From the NCBI GenBank assembly GCA_031261865.1, contig JAISIV010000086.1, positions 1-10,903 on the forward strand: a stretch of 10,903 nucleotides of DNA, written 5' to 3'. Shown piece by piece: positions 6,791 through 10,903 of this stretch. How positions within the stretch are numbered: the first letter of the stretch is position 1; the number at the start of each line of letters is the position of its first letter. Made by a program: the position numbers and the translations under genes. The notes under the pieces were generated by a model. The model made no database searches. It was not told the DNA's origin and saw nothing but the letters and a program-made list of their open reading frames with translations. The DNA comes from Lactobacillaceae bacterium (GTDB lineage: Bacteria > Bacillota > Bacilli > Lactobacillales > Lactobacillaceae).

Positions 6791-6819
6791 TTGATAAAAC
6801 GCCTCTAAACCACTAAAAT
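6791..6819 (+). promoter_or_regulatory. Promoter of yebC
   Basis: TTGATA (6791-6796, five of six) and TAAAAT (6814-6819, five of six) are separated by exactly 17 bases. The expected start near 6826 gives a leader of about 28 bases with TAAGGAG (6841-6847), six bases before the ATG. Confidence 0.75.
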
Positions 6820-6853
6820 TGTTTAAGTAGAATTCTTAATTAAGGAGATAGAT

Positions 6854-7579
6854 ATGTCAGGTCACAGTAAATGGCACAACATACAAGGTCGTAAAAACGC
6901 CCAAGATGCCAAACGTGGAAAAATATTCCAAAAAATTTCTCATGATTTGTATACCGCAGCAAAAGCTGGTGGTGCAGATCCAGATTCAAATGCTTCATTA
7001 CGTTTAGTAATGGAAAAAGCAAAAGCCGCTAACATGCCAAAGGAAAACGTTCAACGCGCACTTGACCGTGCTACTGGAGCTGGTGGAGCAAAGTTCGAAG
7101 AACTTACTTATGAAGGTTACGGTCCTGCTGGAGTTGCAGTTTTAGTTGAAGCTTCGACTGACAACGTTAACCGTACTGCTGGTTCAGTTCGTAACTCGTT
7201 TACTCACCATGGTGGATCACTTGGTACAAGTGGTTCAGTGTCTTTCCAATTTGATCGACGTGGATACTTAGCTATCGACCGCAGTAATTTCCCTGATATC
7301 AGTGAAGATCAAATCATGGAAGATGCTCTTGAAGCCGGTGCCGAAGATATTCAAGTTGCTGATGCAGTATTTGAAATCTATACCGCTCCAAATGACTTCC
7401 AAACAGTTGAATCAGCGTTATCTGAAAAAGGATACGAATTCGATGAAGCTGAAGTAACTATGATTGCGCAAAATCCGATGGAAGACCTTCCTGAAGATGC
7501 ACAAGAAAAGCTCGACAAGATGATTGACGAACTTGAAGAAAATGATGATGTTCTAGCTGTTTATACAACTGCTGACTAA
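6854..7579 (+). CDS. yebC: YebC/PmpR/TACO1-family protein
   Basis: A full-length 241-residue member of the YebC family, with the hallmark N terminus MSGHSKWHNIQGRKNAQDAK, the NMPKENVQRALDRATG segment (about 55-72) and the YEGYGPAGVAVLVE and NRTAGSVRN motifs. It is the YebC1 type; the YeeI/YebC2 type lacks the MSGHSKW start. The family was long annotated as DNA-binding transcriptional regulators. Work on bacterial YebC and mitochondrial TACO1 instead supports a ribosome-associated role in easing stalls at difficult, proline-rich sequences, so a cytoplasmic translation role is the better guess. The C-terminal region is very acidic (DLPEDAQEKLDKMIDELEENDD). It has its own near-consensus promoter and a strong ribosome binding site, and is monocistronic: a bidirectional terminator follows at once. 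The usual ruvC neighbours of some bacteria are absent, as is common in lactobacilli. Confidence 0.96.
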   Translation: MSGHSKWHNIQGRKNAQDAKRGKIFQKISHDLYTAAKAGGADPDSNASLRLVMEKAKAANMPKENVQRALDRATGAGGAKFEELTYEGYGPAGVAVLVEASTDNVNRTAGSVRNSFTHHGGSLGTSGSVSFQFDRRGYLAIDRSNFPDISEDQIMEDALEAGAEDIQVADAVFEIYTAPNDFQTVESALSEKGYEFDEAEVTMIAQNPMEDLPEDAQEKLDKMIDELEENDDVLAVYTTAD

Positions 7580-7580
7580 T

Positions 7581-7618
7581 AAAAACACCTCCGAGAAAAT
7601 TTCTTCGGAGGTGTTTTT
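7581..7618. terminator. Bidirectional terminator between yebC and the convergent gene
   Basis: A perfect 14-bp stem (7581-7594, starting AAAAACACCTCCGA, with 7605-7618) has A5 on one side and T5 on the other, so it can end transcription from both directions. Its right edge touches the stop codon of the minus-strand gene (7618-7620), so that gene has almost no 3' untranslated region. Confidence 0.9.
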
Positions 7619-8760
7619 TATTTAACTTTTGTTTCTTTTGGATTTTCTAACTCATGGTAAGTCTTTTCATATTTTGAAAGACGATTACCATCAACGAAAA
7701 CTATCCGATCTACAACTGCTTTAGTCTTTACTCGATACTTAGGAGTAGAACTTTCAAACAATGCGTAGAAACGGTTTTTATTCTTATCGTAAGCAACTGA
7801 CTCTAGATATGGAGGCAAAGTGACATATTTTCCATCGTATAAATTATCGTCTCCGAAGATTGCATATCTAATTAACTTCGAATTACGGTTACCAAATGAT
7901 GAAGTCATCAGAACGTTTGTATCAGTAGCTGATATTCCTTGTAACTGAGGAACCGCTTCCAATTGAAGATTTGCCTTTGAAACTGAACCATCCAAATCTC
8001 CAACAGATTTACCAAGAAGAAGTTGGCCATCAGCGGTTCTTTGAAGCTTGAATTTTTGGATATAACCTTGTTTCTTTGCATCAAAGTAGCCAACCCACAA
8101 ATCATCGTTATGGAAAGTAATTGTTGATGCACGTTTGATTGAAGTGAGTACGAAACCAGTATCGAACTTAGCCGCTTTGTGTGAATTGATATCGTAATCG
8201 GCAATTGTCTTATCTGACATACCGAGAAGTACGGCAAATTTGTCTTCATAACCTGCTGCCCAAAGCATTTTAGACTTAGGGTCATAAGCAAGACCGCCAG
8301 TGTGAGCATGATCAGGTAGGACGATTGTTTTTACGTATTTTCCTGAATTCTTATCAACGACATAAATCACTGAAAGGACTTTTTTATCATCATCATAAGC
8401 TGAAATGAAAATGTATTTGTCGCTTACAGCAATCCCTTGAGGATCCAAGCCCTTTGACTTAATCATCTTCAAATTTGTTAAGTCAGTCGCTTTTTTTGGA
8501 ATTTCCAAAGACCAGGCACCTTGAATTCCAGGAACTGCTGTACTTTGTTCTAGTCCGTCTTTGAAAGCAGGGTACTTACTCATTCTTTTTAAGAATTCTT
8601 TATCTGAATAAAGAGGTTCTTGAGACGCCTCGCCTTTTTTGTATTTACTTGTTGTTTGAAAACGGCCGAATTGGTTTGGGAACAAGAATTGTTGAACCCC
8701 AACTGCTGCAACAACTATTACGACCAAAACGGCAATTAACCATTTGTATTTCTTTTTCAT
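7618..8760 (-). CDS. Membrane-anchored beta-propeller-like extracellular protein
   Basis: A 380-residue protein with a basic N terminus (MKKKYKW) and one hydrophobic segment (about residues 8-25). No lipobox and no clear signal-peptidase site follow, so it is probably an uncleaved anchor with the rest outside. Residues about 105-355 contain at least five spaced beta-strand units of the kind found in propellers: PQGIAVSDKYIFISAY (107-122), HTGGLAYDPKSKMLWAAG (153-170), ASTITFHNDDLWVGYF (211-226), LQGISATDTNVLMTSSFG (273-290) and LESVAYDKNKNRFYALFES (319-337). This suggests a YncE/NHL/SMP-30-like fold, named only from the pattern. No enzyme active site is evident, so binding or scaffolding at the cell surface is as likely as catalysis. 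AGAGGAG precedes the ATG at a good distance. It is monocistronic and divergent from the GntR operon; no strong promoter could be picked out. Biological role unknown. Confidence 0.85.
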   Translation of the reverse strand: MKKKYKWLIAVLVVIVVAAVGVQQFLFPNQFGRFQTTSKYKKGEASQEPLYSDKEFLKRMSKYPAFKDGLEQSTAVPGIQGAWSLEIPKKATDLTNLKMIKSKGLDPQGIAVSDKYIFISAYDDDKKVLSVIYVVDKNSGKYVKTIVLPDHAHTGGLAYDPKSKMLWAAGYEDKFAVLLGMSDKTIADYDINSHKAAKFDTGFVLTSIKRASTITFHNDDLWVGYFDAKKQGYIQKFKLQRTADGQLLLGKSVGDLDGSVSKANLQLEAVPQLQGISATDTNVLMTSSFGNRNSKLIRYAIFGDDNLYDGKYVTLPPYLESVAYDKNKNRFYALFESSTPKYRVKTKAVVDRIVFVDGNRLSKYEKTYHELENPKETKVK

Positions 8761-8822
8761 AAAAACTCCTCTAAAAATTCTTTCAGACCTCTATTTTAAA
8801 CGTAAAACCTACATAAATTTCA

Positions 8823-8828
8823 TATAAT
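8823..8828 (+). promoter_or_regulatory. -10 box of the GntR operon, leaderless start
   Basis: A perfect TATAAT ends seven bases before the GTG at 8836, which places the predicted transcription start at or next to the start codon. There is no recognisable -35 at 16-18 bases, so an activator or weak promoter is possible. No Shine-Dalgarno sequence precedes the GTG. Confidence 0.5.
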
Positions 8829-8835
8829 CAAAACA

Positions 8836-9543
8836 GTGCTTAGTTCGACTCAAAAAATTCTAGATAGTTTTCAAAATGGACGAAAAACCAATTTGAGAGA
8901 TGATTTATTTTCGGCAATCGAAAGTCTAATTCTGTCGGGACAGTTAATCGAGGGCCAGAGAATTAATGAACTTGAAATAACTAAGCAGTTGGGTATTTCA
9001 AGGACTCCACTTCGGCAGGCCGTACAAAAATTAGTGCAAGAGGATCTGATTAAAGTTGTCCCAAATGTTGGGAATGTCGTCCAAACTAATTCCAGACAAG
9101 ATTTTATGGAAATTGGTTTGATTCGAAAGAATTTATGGCCTGAGGTTTTCCTGCAAGCTTCTCAAAAAATGACAATTGAAGATTTTGAAGACCTCGATCA
9201 ACTATTTCAATTAATTGATACGGTTTACAAAGAAGATGATATTTCAGCAGCAGGCGATCTCTTGAATCAACTTTATAGTGATGTGTTGGCTTTTGCGCAA
9301 CTTTCCCGAATTTCCAGCGTGTTAAATCAGACTAATTCTGCTAGCTCTAAAATGGTTGACAACACTTTTAAAGATGAAGACAATGCCAGAAAAGTCCTAA
9401 AAAGATTCAAGACCATTTCAAACAAAATGAGGAAACAAGAAGAAGATTTGAAACAATTGGTTAGTCAACAAACCCAGGATGAGTACAGCTGGTATATAGA
9501 ATCGCTTTCAGAAAAGGACACCAGATGGAACAAAAGATATTAA
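8836..9543 (+). CDS. GntR-family transcriptional regulator
   Basis: A 235-residue regulator with an N-terminal GntR winged helix-turn-helix (about residues 20-82: LRDDLFSAIESLILSGQLIEG, then NELEITKQLGISRTPLRQAV and the wing VVPNVGNVV). The all-helical C-terminal part (about 88-230) has the length of the FadR/FCD effector domain. It lacks the obvious metal-binding His pattern of many FCD proteins, so the effector cannot be guessed. The only usable start before the HTH is GTG at 8836; an in-frame stop lies at 8803-8805. With TATAAT seven bases upstream and no Shine-Dalgarno sequence, a leaderless mRNA is likely. As first gene of a three-gene overlapping operon, divergent from the propeller-like gene, it probably regulates its own operon and perhaps the divergent gene; no clean palindromic operator was found in the 75-base gap. 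Confidence 0.88.
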   Translation: MLSSTQKILDSFQNGRKTNLRDDLFSAIESLILSGQLIEGQRINELEITKQLGISRTPLRQAVQKLVQEDLIKVVPNVGNVVQTNSRQDFMEIGLIRKNLWPEVFLQASQKMTIEDFEDLDQLFQLIDTVYKEDDISAAGDLLNQLYSDVLAFAQLSRISSVLNQTNSASSKMVDNTFKDEDNARKVLKRFKTISNKMRKQEEDLKQLVSQQTQDEYSWYIESLSEKDTRWNKRY

Positions 9544-10121
9544 ATAGATTGATAGAAGAGAGTTTGGTAGATAATCAAATATTATTTGGTTTTCACGATG
9601 CTGGTATTAACGTAGATTTTGAAGAGCTTTATTCAGTTGCCACTCAGAATTCTGGTTTGAATCCGTCGAAATTTGCTGAAGCCTTGTCTTTGCCAGATAA
9701 AGATTTAGTGGAGGTTATCGTTGTTCTGCTAGGAAAACTAGATGGCATTCCAAATAATTTGTTTAAAACTGTCGACTTATTCCAATCGGATTTGCATCCG
9801 ATGGTTTTACAACAAATTCCATACATTAGGGAATTCGCCCTTCCATTTTTGGAATCGACCAAAACCTGGGACGGATTTAGAAAATATCTCTTACTCTCGA
9901 TTGGTTTAATTAGCATTTCACCTAATTCCAATCAGGAAATAAAGGATGAGGCTGGTCAAGCTTTTGATTCGACACCGTCTCTAGATCAGATTCATCAAAA
10001 ATTTCAACCGTATCAAGCAATACTAAAAACTGATTTATTTATCCAAGATGTTTTAGTTGCTACGATTTTATTAAAAAAATACACAGAGTTATTTGAACTC
10101 ACACAGGAGGAAGAAAGATGA
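9525..10121 (+). CDS. Unknown soluble protein in the GntR-SDR operon
   Basis: A 198-residue protein I do not recognise. It has no signal peptide or clear membrane segment and is predicted mostly helical and acidic, with hydrophobic stretches such as LVEVIVVLLGKL (61-72) and YLLLSIGLISIS (121-132) that look like buried helices. No cysteine or metal-binding cluster and no nucleotide-binding motif is visible. The ATG at 9525 lies within the end of the GntR gene (19-base overlap, different frame), with AAGGA (9514-9518) six bases upstream. Its stop overlaps the next start by four bases (ATGA). This double overlap implies co-translation and a shared job with the regulator and the SDR. It could be an effector-sensing partner or an enzyme subunit; nothing in the sequence decides this. 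Confidence 0.8.
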   Translation: MEQKILNRLIEESLVDNQILFGFHDAGINVDFEELYSVATQNSGLNPSKFAEALSLPDKDLVEVIVVLLGKLDGIPNNLFKTVDLFQSDLHPMVLQQIPYIREFALPFLESTKTWDGFRKYLLLSIGLISISPNSNQEIKDEAGQAFDSTPSLDQIHQKFQPYQAILKTDLFIQDVLVATILLKKYTELFELTQEEER

Positions 10122-10747
10122 GAATTTTAGTTGCGGGCGCCTCAGGCCGCGTGGGGACGATGCTAACGAACAAATTAGCCGCTTTAGGGCACGAAGTGTT
10201 TGCAGGAACTCGACACGTCGACGATTTATTCGACGAAGGCGTTCAAATTGTCGATTTAGATTTGACTCTTAGCCAAACAGAAATAAATAAGTTGATTGAT
10301 AGCTTAAATTTGGATGCTATTTACTTTACTGCTGGTTCACGAGGTAAGAATTTGTTAGCCGTGGATGCTTTTGGAGCAGTTAAGTTAATTAATGCTGCTG
10401 AGGTTTATGACATCAAGCGTTTTATTATGCTTAGCGCTCTTAATGCCACACAACCTGATCTGTGGACGGGAGAATTGAACGATTACTACATAGCTAAATT
10501 TTTCGCCGATAAATGGTTAATGGACGAAGTTGATTTAAACTACACGATTTTACAACCAGCTGGGATTACCGATGAAGAAGAAACTGACTTAGTTTCATTA
10601 GGTCAGACAACATCTAAAAACAATTCGGCGGCAAACATCGCTGAAACTTTATCTAAACTTTTAGAAGCTCCAAACGCGATTAAAAAAGTTATCAAGATGA
10701 GTGATGGAATAACACCTGTGGAGCAAGCAATTTCGAATTTAGTTTGA
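10118..10747 (+). CDS. Atypical short-chain dehydrogenase / NAD(P)-binding protein
   Basis: A 209-residue Rossmann-fold protein of the NAD(P)H-binding atypical SDR group (YwnB/SDR_a5-like). The N-terminal strand and dinucleotide motif MRILVAGASGRVG has the three glycines at 7, 10 and 13, and an Arg in AGTRHVDDL suits NADP(H). A second strand AIYFTAGS (about 67-74) and the segment RFIMLSAL (about 101-108) are typical of the family. YYIAKFFADKWL (about 123-134) supplies a YxxxK-like pair (Tyr123 and Lys127), and the ILQPAGITDE segment follows. Related proteins act as flavin or quinone reductases, epimerases or redox sensors such as NmrA/HSCARG; the substrate is unknown. AGGAGG (10105-10110) sits seven bases before the ATG, the best ribosome binding site of the operon. 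It overlaps the upstream gene by four bases, and the -35 box of the next promoter overlaps its stop codon. No terminator is seen between them. Confidence 0.88.
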   Translation: MRILVAGASGRVGTMLTNKLAALGHEVFAGTRHVDDLFDEGVQIVDLDLTLSQTEINKLIDSLNLDAIYFTAGSRGKNLLAVDAFGAVKLINAAEVYDIKRFIMLSALNATQPDLWTGELNDYYIAKFFADKWLMDEVDLNYTILQPAGITDEEETDLVSLGQTTSKNNSAANIAETLSKLLEAPNAIKKVIKMSDGITPVEQAISNLV

Positions 10748-10772
10748 CAATATTAAAAATTAGGTCTATATT
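10744..10772 (+). promoter_or_regulatory. Strong promoter driving the T-box transcript
   Basis: A perfect -35 TTGACA (10744-10749), a 17-base spacer and TATATT (10767-10772, five of six) form a near-consensus vegetative promoter. The -35 overlaps the TGA stop codon (10745-10747) of the upstream gene. The start is expected near 10779, just upstream of the T-box Stem I. Confidence 0.85.
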
Positions 10773-10779
10773 ATTTTCA

Positions 10780-10903
10780 ATCGAAAATCAAACAAGTAGA
10801 ACAAGAAAGTAGTTTGAAAAGTTTAGTCTAGAAAGTTACCGGTTGATGAAAGGTAGCCGGAAACTTCAAATGAAAATGACTTGTGATTGGTTATGGTGAA
10901 CAG
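10780..10903 (+). promoter_or_regulatory. T-box leader, methionine specifier (truncated at window edge)
   Basis: Stem I of a tRNA-sensing T-box leader. The lower helix ACAAG (10801-10805) pairs with CTTGT (10880-10884). The specifier loop has AAAGTA on the 5' side and GAAAATGA (10872-10879) on the 3' side. The next helix pairs GTTTGA (10812-10817) with TCAAAT (10866-10871), and AGTTT with AAACT after a two-base bulge. The distal part carries CCGG/CCGG around TTGATGAAAGGTAG. By comparison with glyQS-type leaders (GAAA, triplet, A) the specifier is AUG (10876-10878), so uncharged tRNA-Met should raise expression of the gene to the right. The terminator/antiterminator (T-box sequence proper) and the gene lie outside the window. 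A methionine uptake or synthesis gene, or the methionyl-tRNA synthetase, is expected. Confidence 0.82.

Larger units (their letters stand above)
6553..6853. other. 300-base intergenic gap with homopolymer tracts
   Basis: There is no supported gene between the 5839 gene and yebC. It holds A11 followed by T7 (6603-6620), an uninterrupted run of 17 A (6648-6664), a small hairpin CACAAC/GTTGTG (6751-6756 and 6764-6769) without a T run, and the yebC promoter. On the minus strand a 52-codon stop-to-stop frame (6804-6649) with KALTQLIATTIKVVRKLMMI near its start looks faintly protein-like, but it lacks a good start or ribosome binding site and ends in five Phe codons made by the poly-A run. Confidence 0.6.

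Noticed and set aside
7908..8309. Minus-strand 133-codon frame inside the propeller-like gene
   Set aside because: It lies wholly inside the 7618-8760 coding sequence on the same strand, with unnatural composition; it is a frame shadow.
8793..8822. TAAAAT (8798-8793, minus) as -10 of the propeller-like gene
   Set aside because: No acceptable -35 is found at 16-18 bases (GAAATT or TGAAAT only), so I did not call a promoter although one must exist near here.
1..10903. Defence island, CRISPR array, prophage or intact insertion sequence
   Set aside because: No repeats with spacers, nucleases, integrases, complete transposases or terminal inverted repeats were found. The genes are ordinary chromosomal or lineage-specific ones.

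Overview
The window is a low-GC Gram-positive chromosome segment. It is most likely from a Lactobacillaceae member (a lactobacillus in the broad sense); this rests on codon usage, AAGGAG-type ribosome binding sites, the YebC and FtsK sequences and a lactobacillus-style methionine T-box. Genus or species cannot be fixed from the sequence. No plasmid, phage, CRISPR or rRNA/tRNA gene is visible. It reads as core and lineage-specific chromosomal DNA, not as a defence or mobile island.

Layout. Positions 2-763 hold the C-terminal third of an FtsK/SpoIIIE DNA translocase, open at the left edge. A small single-pass membrane protein converges on it (738-995, minus) and overlaps its 3' end. Back to back with that gene is a four-helix membrane protein (1025-1378, plus), which ends in a strong terminator. 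Next is a two-gene operon (1473-3194 and 3194-5083) for a heterodimeric LmrCD/BmrCD-type ABC exporter with one degenerate and one intact ATP site, closed by a strong terminator. Two unrecognised membrane proteins follow (5311-5838 and 5839-6552), the second with an extracellular C-terminal domain. A 300-base gap with two long homopolymer tracts leads to yebC (6854-7579). A bidirectional terminator separates yebC from a convergent membrane-anchored beta-propeller-like protein (7618-8760, minus). Divergent from that is a tightly overlapping three-gene operon (8836-10747): a GntR-family regulator, an unknown soluble protein and an atypical short-chain dehydrogenase/NAD(P)-binding protein. The window ends inside a T-box leader whose specifier codon reads AUG (methionine), with a consensus promoter overlapping the stop codon of the preceding gene.

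How the genes work together. Four tight associations can be supported: the two exporter subunits, the GntR-unknown-SDR operon, the 5311/5839 membrane pair, and the divergent small membrane proteins at 995/1025. The remaining neighbours look independently transcribed.

The most unusual signal is at the level of gene expression. Five genes (starts at 995 minus, 1025, 5311, 5839 and 8836) lack a Shine-Dalgarno sequence, and each has a -10-like hexamer only 7-13 bases before its start codon. This is the arrangement expected of leaderless or near-leaderless mRNAs. The SD-led genes in the same window (ABC pair, yebC, propeller protein, SDR) have ordinary leaders. I found no convincing undescribed multi-gene system beyond this.
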